NCBI GenBank assembly: GCA_044225205.1
Contig: JBGAIY010000001.1
Location: forward strand, 1-64,000
Length of the DNA: 64,000 bases
From: JAEUJT01 sp044225205
GTDB taxonomy: Bacteria; Myxococcota; Myxococcia; Myxococcales; Myxococcaceae
Direction of reading: 5' to 3'
Below, in pieces: positions 32,515-41,961 of this stretch. The stretch's first letter is position 1. Every line of letters starts with the position of its first letter. Under the pieces are notes generated by a model, which was not told the origin of the DNA, did not search any database, and saw only the letters and a program-made list of their open reading frames with translations. Both the position numbers and the translations under genes were made by a program.

Positions 32515-33894
32515 CTACGGAGCCGGAGGGTTCGTGGGCACCTGATGCAACCCGAGCCGGTACCGGTTGACGAAGGTCTTGGCCGTCTTCTGCACGGCCA
32601 CCTCGAGTCGGCTGAGGCTGGTTTTTGTAAGCGATTTCAAGATGTTGGCGCGCTGCTTCAAGGCCGGTTGCTCGAGCACGCCCGACAGCACCTGCACGGC
32701 TGACGTGCCGAACACCCGGCTGTACTCGGCGACGAAGGCCTTCGTTCGCACGTCTTCGCCCGACAAAATGTCCATCGAGGCGCGCCGGGCGGCGCTTCTG
32801 CGCCAGTACCGAAACACGCCGGCCTGGAGTGCCTGCGAGCCGGCGTCAGAACCGCGAAACACTTCGTACAGCGCGTCGGTGAAGACCTCGCGCATGCGCA
32901 CGAAGTCGTACCGGCGGCGCTGGTATTCGTTGAGGGCTTCGTCTGACGTGCCGCGCGCGCCGACGGTTTCGGCCAAGGTGAGAACGTCATTCATGCCGTT
33001 CGTCATGCCCGACGCGGTCAGCGGGTGGGCACAGCCACCGGCGTCGCCAATCATCACCACTCCGGGAGCCGCGCACGCACGCGTCAGCATCGAATGGTTG
33101 GCGCACCCTTCGAACGGCCGCTCGGTGACCGCCTTGACCATCGCGTCGCGCAGGGGGTTGGGGACGTGCGGGGCGTAGCTTTGGGTGATGTACGAAATGA
33201 GGGCCTGCTTGCCCTTCGCGGCGCCGAGCGGCACGTCGACGCAGAAACGAACTTTGCCGTGCCCGTAGGGGTACGCGAGAATCGGGCCGGGGCCGCCCAG
33301 AAACACATGCCCTCGCATGCCCCAGGGCAGGTCGGTGCCTTCGACCCCAAAGGCGACCGTGTACGAGAGCAACGTGATGTCGGGTTCGAGACCCAGCCGC
33401 GCGCGCAACCGCGAATTGCGCCCATCGGCGAGCACCACCAAGTCGGCCCGGTGCGAGGCCCCGCCGGCGGTGGTGACGCCGGTGATGCGCTCTCCTTCGC
33501 GGGTGAAGTCGCTCACGGCTTGACCGGTGACGATTTTGACGTTGTGGCGGGCGCCGACTTCTCGGCGCAGCGTCATGACCATGAGCGGGTGGTCGATGCC
33601 GAGGCCTGGGCCCGCGCCTTCACGGTACGGCAAGAGCACCGCCTCGCCCGTCGCTCCGGGAGAGGCCGCGAAGCCGCTGACTTCGACCCCGCCCGCTTCG
33701 AAGAGCGCGTCGCTCAAGCCGAGTTGGTTGAGCGCCCGCACGCCACGCGGGTGAATGAGCTCGCCCCGAAAGAGCGGGTCGTGCGTCTGGGCGCGTTCGA
33801 GCACCAACACCCGCGCGCCTTGCCCAGACAACGCCGCCGCCGCCGCCAAACCTGAAAAGCCACCACCGACGATGACGACGTCGCTGCCAATCAT
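32515..33894 (-). CDS. Squalene monooxygenase (squalene epoxidase), FAD-dependent
   Basis: 459 residues. FAD-binding start VVIVGGGFSGLAAAAALSGQ, DG motif LVVLADGRNSRLRARLGLEP and GD motif VVMIGDAGGCAHPLTASGMT followed by NGMNDVLTLAE. The HPLT-x-x-G-M pattern after the GD motif is the squalene epoxidase signature. The C-terminal part is helical and suits membrane association. It makes 2,3-oxidosqualene from squalene using O2. It is divergent from the squalene synthase gene (126 bp between starts) and 3.1 kb from the cyclase, so the three enzymes form a sterol entry cluster. Confidence 0.85.
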   Translation of the reverse strand: MIGSDVVIVGGGFSGLAAAAALSGQGARVLVLERAQTHDPLFRGELIHPRGVRALNQLGLSDALFEAGGVEVSGFAASPGATGEAVLLPYREGAGPGLGIDHPLMVMTLRREVGARHNVKIVTGQAVSDFTREGERITGVTTAGGASHRADLVVLADGRNSRLRARLGLEPDITLLSYTVAFGVEGTDLPWGMRGHVFLGGPGPILAYPYGHGKVRFCVDVPLGAAKGKQALISYITQSYAPHVPNPLRDAMVKAVTERPFEGCANHSMLTRACAAPGVVMIGDAGGCAHPLTASGMTNGMNDVLTLAETVGARGTSDEALNEYQRRRYDFVRMREVFTDALYEVFRGSDAGSQALQAGVFRYWRRSAARRASMDILSGEDVRTKAFVAEYSRVFGTSAVQVLSGVLEQPALKQRANILKSLTKTSLSRLEVAVQKTAKTFVNRYRLGLHQVPTNPPAP

Positions 33895-34019
33895 GGGGCG
33901 CAGCTATCACCCGTCTTTCGGTCGCTTTCAACTAAACCGAACACGATTTTCTAACGTTTGTCAGAAGCGTTCGACGTGGGGTTTGAAGGCGGGCAAATCA
34001 CGGTGTACGCGCAGGTTCC

Positions 34020-34937
34020 ATGGCCGACCTCGACGACTTGCTGCAGAAGACGAGCCGCACGTTTGCACTGGCGATACCGCTGTTGCCGGAGCCAACCCGC
34101 AAAGCGGTGTCGGTGGCCTATTTGCTCTTTCGCATCGCCGACACGTTCGAAGACGCGACGGCGTGGCCGCGCTCGAAGCGCATCGCCGCGCTCGAAGCCT
34201 TCATTGCGTTGGTGAAGCGCCCCGACGCGTCGAGAGCGGCCGGGCCGTTGGTGTCGCAGTGGCTCGAGGCTCCCCCGGTCGAGCACGCGGGGTACCTCGA
34301 ATTGCTCGAAAAAACGGCCGAGGTCTTGGCCGAGTTGCAGAGCATGCCGCCCGCGCTTCAACAGATTTTGGTGAAACACTCGGTGCGCACGAGCGAGGGC
34401 ATGGCCGCGGTCGTGGCGCGGGCCGACGAGCGGGGCAACTTGAAGCTCGGTTCGCTCAAAGACCTGACCGACTACTGCTACCTCGTCGCCGGCATCGTCG
34501 GAGAGCTGTTGACCGAGGTCTTCGTGCACGACACCCCGTCGCTCCAGGCGGTCGCCTCGTCGCTCAACGGTCGCATGGTGGCGTTCGGTGAGGGGCTCCA
34601 GCTCGTCAACATTCTCAAAGACACTGGAGACGACGCGCGTGACGGCCGGGTTTACTTGCCGCCCGACGTGACCCGGGCCCAGGTCTTGGCGCTGGCACGG
34701 GCCGACCTCGACCAGGCGAATGCGTATGTGCAAGCGCTCCAGCAGGGCGGCGCGCCGAAGGGCTACCTCGGTTTCACCGGCATTTCGCTGATGCTGGCCT
34801 ACGCGACCTTGAATCGGCTCGAGCAGCACGGCGCGGGGGCCAAAGTCTCGCGCGACGAAGTGGGGCGCTTGTTCGGTGAATTGCAGTCGGCCCTCGAGTC
34901 GAACGTGCGACTCGACCTGCAGAACTCAGTTCGCTGA
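34020..34937 (+). CDS. Squalene synthase
   Basis: 305 residues, an all-helical trans-isoprenyl diphosphate synthase of the SQS/PSY type. The first Asp motif is LLFRIADTFEDAT and the second is NILKDTGDDARDGRVYLP. The early TSRTFALAIPLLPEPTRKAV also fits. Squalene synthases condense two farnesyl diphosphates with NADPH reduction. Together with the epoxidase and cyclase next to it, squalene is the expected product; phytoene is less likely. Its 3' end overlaps the convergent gene by 12 bp. Confidence 0.88.
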   Translation: MADLDDLLQKTSRTFALAIPLLPEPTRKAVSVAYLLFRIADTFEDATAWPRSKRIAALEAFIALVKRPDASRAAGPLVSQWLEAPPVEHAGYLELLEKTAEVLAELQSMPPALQQILVKHSVRTSEGMAAVVARADERGNLKLGSLKDLTDYCYLVAGIVGELLTEVFVHDTPSLQAVASSLNGRMVAFGEGLQLVNILKDTGDDARDGRVYLPPDVTRAQVLALARADLDQANAYVQALQQGGAPKGYLGFTGISLMLAYATLNRLEQHGAGAKVSRDEVGRLFGELQSALESNVRLDLQNSVR

Positions 34938-35510
34938 GGGTTCGGGGGCCGGCAAGTAAAAGAGCAGCGCCACGACCAGACCCGCCACCACCACCCACGC
35001 GGCGGTCACGCCACTGGCCCCCGAAACGGCGTTCATCAGCACTCCGAAGGCGAGGCGCACCATGGCCCAGACTCGAACGCGTGCGACGCCGCGCACGGTG
35101 GGGTCGGGCTCGTGCAAGCGCCGCCAAATGAAGAAGTCGATGGCGGCGCCAATGAACGCGGCCGGAGCGAACTCGCCCTGTACCAACGTCAGCAGCACCA
35201 TGCCGCTGCTGAGCACCAAGCCGGCGTTCGCGCCCCGGCGGTAGCTCGCCGCGACGGAGGGTCGAAGGGCCACGTCGGCAGGCGGCGCCGTCGTGGGCGC
35301 CGCTGGTCTGAGGGCCTTCAGCACGCCGCTCGCTTTTTCCAAGTCGGCTTCCTCGACGTCGATGACGAATTCATTGAGCGCCGACCCGCCGATGCCCGAG
35401 AGCGCCTGTGACCGAACCGAGTCGACCGCGACGATGCCGGCGTCGTTGAGCGCGGTCATTACGTGTTCGGCTTCAACCACGTCGTCAAAGACGGCCAGCC
35501 GGGTGCGCAC
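34926..35510 (-). CDS. DUF2007-like protein with C-terminal membrane helices
   Basis: 194 residues. The N-terminal 70 residues form a small alpha/beta domain (RLAVFDDVVEAEHVMTALND, NEFVIDVEEADLEKASGVL), which is the DUF2007 type of putative signal-transducing domain. A Pro/Ala linker leads to four short membrane helices (about 95-190). The function is unknown. It lies between squalene synthase and an SDR but on the other strand, so a link to sterols is not implied. Confidence 0.65.
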   Translation of the reverse strand: MRTRLAVFDDVVEAEHVMTALNDAGIVAVDSVRSQALSGIGGSALNEFVIDVEEADLEKASGVLKALRPAAPTTAPPADVALRPSVAASYRRGANAGLVLSSGMVLLTLVQGEFAPAAFIGAAIDFFIWRRLHEPDPTVRGVARVRVWAMVRLAFGVLMNAVSGASGVTAAWVVVAGLVVALLFYLPAPEPSAN

Positions 35511-35565
35511 GGGTCTGCGCGTAGCAAGGGTCGACCGAAGCGGTCAACGGCGGTAGACAAGCCCC

Positions 35566-36495
35566 ATGACTCGTTGGACCCTCGCCGACGCGCCTGATCA
35601 GACAGGCAAAATCGCCATCATCACCGGGGCCAATTCGGGCATCGGCTTTTCGGCGGCGAAGATGTTGGCCGCGAAAAACGCGACCGTGGTGCTCGCGTGT
35701 CGCAACGCCGGCAAGGGCGAAGACGCCGCCCGGGCGATTCGGCTCGAGCTGCCGTCGGCCGACGCCCGGGTGATGCCGCTCGACTTGAGCTCGCTGGCCT
35801 CGGTGCGCTCCTTCGCGACGCAGGTGCTCGAGCGGTTTGCCCAGGTCGACCTGCTCATCAACAACGCCGGGGTCATGGCGCTGCCATTCGGCAAGACGGT
35901 CGACGGGTTCGAAACGCAATTCGGTACGAATCACTTGGGTCACTTTGCGCTCACGGCCCAGCTGTGGCCAGCGGTCGACCGTGCGCCGCAGGGGCGGGTG
36001 GTGGTGGTGGCGAGCACCGCTCACCGTTGGGGCACCGTTCGGTTCGACAACCTCAACGGTGAAAAGTCGTATCGCAAGTGGTTGGCCTACGGTCAGTCGA
36101 AGCTGGCCAACCTGCTGTTTGCGTTCGAACTCGAACGGCGGCTTCGAGCCGCGAAGCGTCGTGCCATCGCGCTCGCCTGTCACCCCGGGTACGCCCGCAC
36201 GAACTTGATGCTCGAGGGCCCGAGGCTCGAGAAGTCGTGGCTGGGCACCGCGGTCATGAAGCTGGGAGAGCGAACGTTGGCCCAGTCGCCTGATCAGGGC
36301 GCGTGGCCCACGCTTTACGCCGCCACGCACCCCGACGTCGAAGGCGGCCAATACATTGGGCCGGGCGGGCCGTTTCAGCTGCGCGGCACGCCCACCGTGG
36401 TCGCCTCGAGCGCGGCTTCGCGTGACCCCGAAGTCGCCGCGCGGTTGTGGGCGGTGTCTGAGCAGCTCACCGGCACGTCGTTTCAGCTCGCATGA
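35566..36495 (+). CDS. Short-chain dehydrogenase/reductase, retinol-dehydrogenase-like
   Basis: 309 residues. Cofactor motif IAIITGANSGIGFSAAKML and structural motif LLINNAGVMALPFGKTVDG are followed by GTNHLGHFALTAQL. Catalytic residues are Ser in VVVVASTAHRWG and Tyr-x3-Lys in WLAYGQSKLANLLFAFELE. This set is typical of the RDH/WWOX-like group that acts on retinoids and steroids. Its place between squalene synthase and the cyclase makes a role in sterol modification plausible but unproven. Confidence 0.88.
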   Translation: MTRWTLADAPDQTGKIAIITGANSGIGFSAAKMLAAKNATVVLACRNAGKGEDAARAIRLELPSADARVMPLDLSSLASVRSFATQVLERFAQVDLLINNAGVMALPFGKTVDGFETQFGTNHLGHFALTAQLWPAVDRAPQGRVVVVASTAHRWGTVRFDNLNGEKSYRKWLAYGQSKLANLLFAFELERRLRAAKRRAIALACHPGYARTNLMLEGPRLEKSWLGTAVMKLGERTLAQSPDQGAWPTLYAATHPDVEGGQYIGPGGPFQLRGTPTVVASSAASRDPEVAARLWAVSEQLTGTSFQLA

Positions 36496-36499
36496 GCGC

Positions 36500-37009
36500 T
36501 TCGGTTGATCGCCGAGCTGTACGAATTGCAGGCCCTCCTTCACCCAGTTCGAGGCCTCGCTCGCGACCACGCCGCTGGCCTCGACCGGAGAGACCCTTGA
36601 AGAGCGATTTCGGCTCGAGACCCGGGAGGTGCTCAGCACGTTTCTTCACCGGTTGGTCACGGGCTCCTCTGGCTGAGCGACTGGAACTTGGGCCCGTTCA
36701 CCAATGGCGCAAGCTGGCCACGCACCGACAAGAGCAGCTGACCCAACTGGTGCTCTTTCACGGGCGCGCCGCCTGTTTCCCCAAACTCAAAGAGACGGTG
36801 GCCCAGCCCACTGGGCAAAACCCGACCGCGCCAAGGCCCGCTTCGGCGAGCTGTACCGAGCAGCCATCGAGCCGCATTGGTCGGCCGAGAAACACTCGGT
36901 TGATCAGCTCAAACAAATTCGCCGCACTTTCGAACAGGTCGGCCGCCGTGGCCTTGGTCAGCAGCTCGGCGAAATCGACGCGCGGCTCAGCCGTGAGCCT
37001 GCTCGTTGA
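36500..37009 (+). pseudogene. Decayed coding remnants downstream of the SDR
   Basis: Short protein-like stretches are spread over different plus-strand frames. One is FTQFEASLATTPLASTGETL, continuing into ERFRLETREVLSTFLHRL, at 36540-36660. Another is AKARFGELYRAAIEPHW, then AEKHSVDQLKQIRRTFEQV, at 36830-37005. They are broken by stops and frame changes and resemble one eroded helical protein. The end overlaps the oxidosqualene cyclase C-terminus. No family is recognised. Confidence 0.3.
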
Positions 37010-39017
37010 ACAACGCCCGGTACTTCGCGAGCGCCCAGACGGGAAAGTAGTGTCGGTAGTTGTCGTAGTTGATGAGGCAGGTGCGGTTGAACACGCCGAC
37101 CAACGGCTCGCGCGCCCAGCTCCCGTCGGCCTCTTGTCGGCCGCACAAGAAAGCCGCCGCTCGGTGCAACGCTTCGTGGTTGGGTTCTTGCGCCCGCACC
37201 AGTGCCAGCAACGCCCACGACGTCTGGGCGACGTGCCCGCGCTCGCCTTCGACCCATTCGCGCTCGCGGCAGGTGTTGCCGTGTTCTGACCAGCTGCCGT
37301 CGGCCCGCTGCTTCTTCAGCAAGAACTGGCACGCCCGGCGAATGGCCGCGTCGTGCACAGACACCCCGGCGGCCAACAAGCCGGTGACCCCGAACCACGT
37401 GCCGTAGGTGAAGCACACCGCCCAACACCCTTCGAAGCTGCCGTCGGGCCGCTGCGCCGAACGCAAGAACGCCACGCCTCGGGCAATGGCCTCGTCGAGC
37501 TCGAATTCACCGCCGAAGCGACGCTTGGCCGCGACCAGCGCCTGAAGGCAGGCGCTCGTGCATTCGACGTACGAATAGTCGACCATGATGTCGCCGAACA
37601 CTTGCGAGGGGTTGAACTGCTCCATCCACGCTCCGGCGCGTTGCTTTTCGTAGGTGGCCCAGCCGCCGTCTTCGTTTTGCCAAGACAGAATGAGCCGCAC
37701 CGAGTCGCGCAAGAGCGACAACGGTATTTCTTCATTGTGTGAATACCGCCCCTCGAGGGCGAGCGCGCACTTGAAGCCTTCAGACGTGCAGTCGGTAATG
37801 GGCCAGCCGTGGGCGCGGTTCGAAAACGGCCAGCCGCCCTTCGACGCGTGCCGGTAGTGGGCTTCGGCGTCGGGCACGTCTTCGAGAATTTGGTTGTCGC
37901 GCAGGTAGCCGTAGGCCTTGTGCAGCACGCGCTCGTCGTGCCACGCGGCGGGCGTGGCCAGAATGGCTTGCACCGCGAAGGCGGTGTCCCACAGCTCGCT
38001 GTTGTTGTAGCCCTGCATTTTGAGCCCGTCGTGACCGAGCCACAGGTACGGTTCGAGCGCGGCGAAGCCCCGCTCGAATTCGGCCCGGCCCTCGGCGCCC
38101 CGAAAGTGGTGCACGAAGGTGTTGAGCACCGCGTTGACCGGCCCAATGTCAATGTCGTTGGTCACGCGGTCTTCGTATTGAATGTGCTTGAGGCATTCGG
38201 CCAGCGCGCGCTTTCGCAGCGGCTTGAAGGGCAGCCTTTCGTACGTGTTTTCAGCGAGGTAGGTGGCTTTGAGCCCGGGCGTCGTGGGCCGGTAGTCGTC
38301 GGCTTTCGAGACCGTGTCGCGGTGCTGTTCCCACGCGATTGACGACCAGCGGCCGTCGTACAGCTCGTCGCGCAGCGCGCGCTGCAACGGGTCGCCGCTC
38401 GGCATGGTCGAACGCATGCCGTACAGCCAGGCCATGGGCAGGTACACTTGCCGCGCGTGGCACCACAGCCGCCTGGGGTGCATCGGCGCGTCTTTGGGCA
38501 AGAGCCAAAATTCGGGTTGCAGCGGGTGAATGCCGCGCCAGTCGTACAGGCCGAGCAAGCACAAGGTGAACTTGCCCCACGACGCGGCCCCCAGCGGAGA
38601 GCCGTGGTCGCGAAGCCACCCGCGCATGCGCACCATTCGTTCGTCTTCGGGGCCGAGCCCCAGCACCCGCATCGACACGTACGACAGCGCGGTGGTGAAC
38701 ATGCTGCCCGACGTCGCTTCGGCGTGGAGCCCGATGCTGCCGTCGGCGCGCTGCACGTTCGTAAAGTAGGTGAGCAGCTGCTCGCGCCGGTCTGACTGCG
38801 GCACGCGGCCGGTCGCCCACGTCAGCGCCACGTACATGGGCAACAAGAACATGGGCCCGCCATAGTCACCGGGCCAGCTGCCGCGGTCGGCCTGCAGCTG
38901 CTTCAAGTTGTCGAGCCCCAAGCGCAGCGTCTTGTCGACCGACACGACGCCGGTTTCAGGCCCGGGCAAGGGCAGGGGAGCCACCACTTTCGACGGAATC
39001 ACCGGGGTCGGGTTCAT
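36987..39017 (-). CDS. Oxidosqualene cyclase, predicted cycloartenol synthase
   Basis: 676 residues from ATG at 39017. QW repeats occur along the protein (GSWPGDYGG, GGWATYEKQ, GSFEGCWAV, GSWSEHG, GSWAREP). The catalytic acid motif is DCTSE with D409; squalene-hopene cyclases have DxDD instead, so the substrate is oxidosqualene. Product-determining positions read Tyr337 in KMQGYNNSELWD, His403 and Ile407 in HGWPITDCTSE. In plant cycloartenol synthase these are Y410, H477 and I481, while lanosterol synthase has T, C and V. Cycloartenol is therefore the predicted product. It acts as a monotopic membrane protein. Confidence 0.92.
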   Translation of the reverse strand: MNPTPVIPSKVVAPLPLPGPETGVVSVDKTLRLGLDNLKQLQADRGSWPGDYGGPMFLLPMYVALTWATGRVPQSDRREQLLTYFTNVQRADGSIGLHAEATSGSMFTTALSYVSMRVLGLGPEDERMVRMRGWLRDHGSPLGAASWGKFTLCLLGLYDWRGIHPLQPEFWLLPKDAPMHPRRLWCHARQVYLPMAWLYGMRSTMPSGDPLQRALRDELYDGRWSSIAWEQHRDTVSKADDYRPTTPGLKATYLAENTYERLPFKPLRKRALAECLKHIQYEDRVTNDIDIGPVNAVLNTFVHHFRGAEGRAEFERGFAALEPYLWLGHDGLKMQGYNNSELWDTAFAVQAILATPAAWHDERVLHKAYGYLRDNQILEDVPDAEAHYRHASKGGWPFSNRAHGWPITDCTSEGFKCALALEGRYSHNEEIPLSLLRDSVRLILSWQNEDGGWATYEKQRAGAWMEQFNPSQVFGDIMVDYSYVECTSACLQALVAAKRRFGGEFELDEAIARGVAFLRSAQRPDGSFEGCWAVCFTYGTWFGVTGLLAAGVSVHDAAIRRACQFLLKKQRADGSWSEHGNTCREREWVEGERGHVAQTSWALLALVRAQEPNHEALHRAAAFLCGRQEADGSWAREPLVGVFNRTCLINYDNYRHYFPVWALAKYRALFNEQAHG

Positions 39018-39093
39018 GCGGCGAAGAGGCCTAGCCCAACCCAAGGCCGGGGGCTACCCACCGGCCGGTACGAGCGTCAGTCGGCGAAGTTCG

Positions 39094-39678
39094 TCACGGC
39101 CGCCGCACCACGCAAAACCCCTCGGCTTTGAGCTGCCGGCCCGCTCCAGGTTGATCAACCCACTCGCCCCAGGCCCGCACCGTGTAGCGCTCGGCGACGC
39201 GCGCAATGGCGCCCAAGCTGCAATCGGTCGCCCCACGGCCCAGGTCGGCGAGCTCGATGCGTCGACCGTCGACCTCGATGCTCCAAGCGAAGCCGCACCC
39301 GTTGCAGCACGGTGCTTCTTCGTACTTCGCTCGGCTCTCTCGGTACGGGCGCGAGGGCGCTCCGGGAGCCAGTGAAAAGTCGTGCGTGACGCCCCCGTTC
39401 GAAACGCTGAGGGCGGGGTCGACGTTCACGCCCCGCATGCACAACAGCTGCGTGCACGCGGCGCTGCCCGGTCGAAGTGGGCCCTCGGCTGTGACCGGCG
39501 CCGAAAAGACGACGCCGTCGCACGAAGGCACCCCGTCGAGCCACGTCTCCACGGCGTGGGCTTGCCGCTCGATGAGGGCTCGGTCGGTTGAATTCAACAT
39601 CGCGTGCTCGTCGGGTGGAGCCGGTTGATGAGCCGCACACGCCGCCGACAGCAATGGCACGAGCCCCCAAGCTCGCAT
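39094..39678 (-). CDS. Small Cys-containing lipoprotein
   Basis: 194 residues from ATG at 39678. The signal MRAWGLVPLLSAACAAHQ has a lipobox-like LSAAC. The mature part carries further cysteines (DGVPSCDGVVF, CTQLLCMRGVN, APCCNGCGFAWSIEVDG) and ends with an oxidation- or binding-like strand pattern. It starts 2 bp after the previous stop, so it is the second gene of an envelope operon. No named family is recognised. Confidence 0.65.
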   Translation of the reverse strand: MRAWGLVPLLSAACAAHQPAPPDEHAMLNSTDRALIERQAHAVETWLDGVPSCDGVVFSAPVTAEGPLRPGSAACTQLLCMRGVNVDPALSVSNGGVTHDFSLAPGAPSRPYRESRAKYEEAPCCNGCGFAWSIEVDGRRIELADLGRGATDCSLGAIARVAERYTVRAWGEWVDQPGAGRQLKAEGFCVVRRP

Positions 39679-39680
39679 GG

Positions 39681-41039
39681 CTACGGGGTGCACGCCGCGA
39701 GGCATTGGCCCGACACGCAGCGCCCCGACGCGCATTCGTGGTCGTCGCTGCAGCGTGCGCCTGGGCCTCCGAAGTCGGTGCAGAGGTAGCCCCCGTCGCT
39801 CGGCATGGGCGTGCACGCGCCCCACAAGCACGGGGTCTGCGGGCTGCACGGTTGGCCCGTCATCGGCCGAGGCGCGCAGGCCCCTTTGAGACACGTCATG
39901 AAGACGCTGCAGTCTCGGGCGGAGAAGCACGGAGCACCGGTTTCGCCGCGCGAGTCACACTCGCCGTAGCCTCCGTCGGCCACCGTGCAGGCCAGGTGGG
40001 CCTGGCATTCTTCAGAACGGGTGCAGGTTTCGCCGAACCCGCGGGGCTTCACGCACAAGCCGACCGTGTTCGCCGTGAGGCCCGCGCAAATGAGCCCGCT
40101 CGCGCAGGTCTGGCGCTCGCTGCACGGGCCGTTGACGTCGACGACCGACGCCACGCAGCTGAGCGACTGGGTGTCACACACCGAACCCGCGGTGCACTGG
40201 GTGTCGCTCACGCACGGCAACCCCCGCGCGACCTTTTCGAAGCACACGCCTCCGTCGGGTGTTTGGCCGCAGTAGGCATTGGCATCGCAGCGGCCCATCA
40301 CGCAGGCGTCTCCGGGCTTGGGCAACGCGAGGCACTGCCCCAAACAGGTCAGCCCCTCGGCGCACTCGTTCGAGTTCATGCAGCTGTCACCGACCGTGGC
40401 GGGCGGGCTGCACACGCCGACTCCCGGGGTCGACGTCGTTCGGCAGTAGAGCCCGCTCACGCAGTCGGTGCTGACGCGGCAGTCGTCGCCTTCGACGCCG
40501 AGTGGCCGACAGCGGCGGTCGCTGCACGACACGCCCCGGCACGCGCCTTCAATGCACTCTTGGTAGCCGTCGTAGCAGGGTTGTTTCGGCTGCGCGTTGG
40601 GCAGCAAGAACTGGCCACACGCCGTCGGCTCGGTTGCCCAGTCGGTGCACGCGCGAGCCACATACGCATTGGCGCACTCCGCCGCCTTGGTCGCGTCGTA
40701 CTTCAGCGTCGCCACGCCCGGAGCCACTCGCGCAAGCCACTTGGTGGGCCCACACCACGTCACGGTGAAGTACTCAGCGCACTGGGCCAGGGTCGCTTCA
40801 TCGTCGGCAATGAGCCCACACCGCTGCAGGTACGCACAGCGCTTTTGAATCAACCGCTCGCAGGCCTGTGAATCAACCGTCGACCCCGCGTCACCAACCG
40901 GCAGCACCACGGCGGCATCACGCCCGGCATCGAGCTTGGGCACCACACCCCCGTCACGCGCATTGACGGGCAGCAGCGTGGCGGAGCTACACCCCGCCAC
41001 AAGCAACAACGTGCCGCTGAAAACCCGAACCATGGTCAT
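39681..41039 (-). CDS. Large Cys-rich surface lipoprotein
   Basis: 452 residues from ATG at 41039 (or 41033). The signal ends in LLLVAGCSS. After a short disordered part, residues about 55-150 form a compact domain with six Cys. Then come about nine Cys-rich modules of 30-35 residues (patterns such as GDDCRVSTDCVSGLYCR, GDSCMNSNECAEGLTCLGQC, GARCSDDHECASGRCVSGQC). Such Dickkopf- or EGF-like modules are common in myxobacterial secreted proteins. It probably decorates the outer membrane. Confidence 0.8.
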   Translation of the reverse strand: MTMVRVFSGTLLLVAGCSSATLLPVNARDGGVVPKLDAGRDAAVVLPVGDAGSTVDSQACERLIQKRCAYLQRCGLIADDEATLAQCAEYFTVTWCGPTKWLARVAPGVATLKYDATKAAECANAYVARACTDWATEPTACGQFLLPNAQPKQPCYDGYQECIEGACRGVSCSDRRCRPLGVEGDDCRVSTDCVSGLYCRTTSTPGVGVCSPPATVGDSCMNSNECAEGLTCLGQCLALPKPGDACVMGRCDANAYCGQTPDGGVCFEKVARGLPCVSDTQCTAGSVCDTQSLSCVASVVDVNGPCSERQTCASGLICAGLTANTVGLCVKPRGFGETCTRSEECQAHLACTVADGGYGECDSRGETGAPCFSARDCSVFMTCLKGACAPRPMTGQPCSPQTPCLWGACTPMPSDGGYLCTDFGGPGARCSDDHECASGRCVSGQCLAACTP

Positions 41040-41255
41040 GTGGTTTGTACGCTCTGCAGACTTCAGACCCAAAACGAGCGCGAATACCTTACCTTGAGAC
41101 GCCGTAACTCTTCGAATTCTCTGAACATTCACAAGTCGCCTGACACCCTGTTCACAACCACTGCGACAGCCGTGTCGTACTTGTCTCGTAACCGCTTGAA
41201 GTTTGGGCGATCGCGAATGGTCGACGGCGGCGCGCACTTGAGTCAAAGACACCGC

Positions 41256-41891
41256 ATGCCGGTTCGAAGTCTCGTCTGGGTTTTTTTGTCGTTGGCGTCG
41301 TGTGCGCATTCAGCGGGCGAGCACCACTCGTTCGACGATGCCGATGCGTGGGCCAAGGCGTTCGAAGACCCCTCGCGTGACGAATGGCAGCAGCCGGGGG
41401 CCGTGGTGAGCGCGCTCGAATTGAACGGGTCAATGGCGGTGGCCGACATCGGCGCGGCGACTGGCTACTTTCCAGTGCGGTTCGCCAAGGTGGCCCGCGT
41501 CGTTTACGGCATCGACATTGAGTCGTCGATGGTGACGTACCTGAACCAACGGGCCGAGCGCGAAGGGTTGTCGAACCTCTCCGCGGTGTTGGCGCTGCCC
41601 GACGACCCGAAAATACCCGCGCCGGTCGACCTGATTACCGTGGTCGACACCTACCACCACCTTGAGCACCGCCCCGAGTACTTCGCTCGGCTCAAATCGT
41701 CGCTCAAGCCGAAAGGCCGGGTCGCGATCATCGACTTCAAAATGGGTTCGAAGCGCGGCCCCCACGACGCCGCGAAAGTACCGGTCGACGTGGTGCGGCG
41801 AGAATTCGAAGAGGCCGGTTACCGTCTCCTCGTCGAGCATTCGTTTCTCGCTGATCAATATTTCGTGGTGTTCACTCCCAACGACACGTGA
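41256..41891 (+). CDS. Class I SAM methyltransferase with a lipoprotein-type signal
   Basis: 211 residues from ATG at 41256. The N-terminus MPVRSLVWVFLSLASCAHS looks like a lipoprotein signal with lipobox LASC. A methyltransferase domain follows: motif I VADIGAATGYFPVRFAKVA, VVYGIDIESSMVTYLNQRA, LITVVDTYHHLEHRPEYF and GRVAIIDFK. The end HSFLADQYFVVF is typical of the family. Exported copies of this fold occur in Proteobacteria, but SAM is not known to be available outside the cytoplasm, so either the signal is not used or the protein acts without SAM. Confidence 0.8.
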   Translation: MPVRSLVWVFLSLASCAHSAGEHHSFDDADAWAKAFEDPSRDEWQQPGAVVSALELNGSMAVADIGAATGYFPVRFAKVARVVYGIDIESSMVTYLNQRAEREGLSNLSAVLALPDDPKIPAPVDLITVVDTYHHLEHRPEYFARLKSSLKPKGRVAIIDFKMGSKRGPHDAAKVPVDVVRREFEEAGYRLLVEHSFLADQYFVVFTPNDT

Positions 41892-41961
41892 GTTCCAGGC
41901 GGCGGGCCTCCGGCGCATGGCCACGTTTCGGCTCGGCTGAACTTTGGAACCAACCCGCGGG

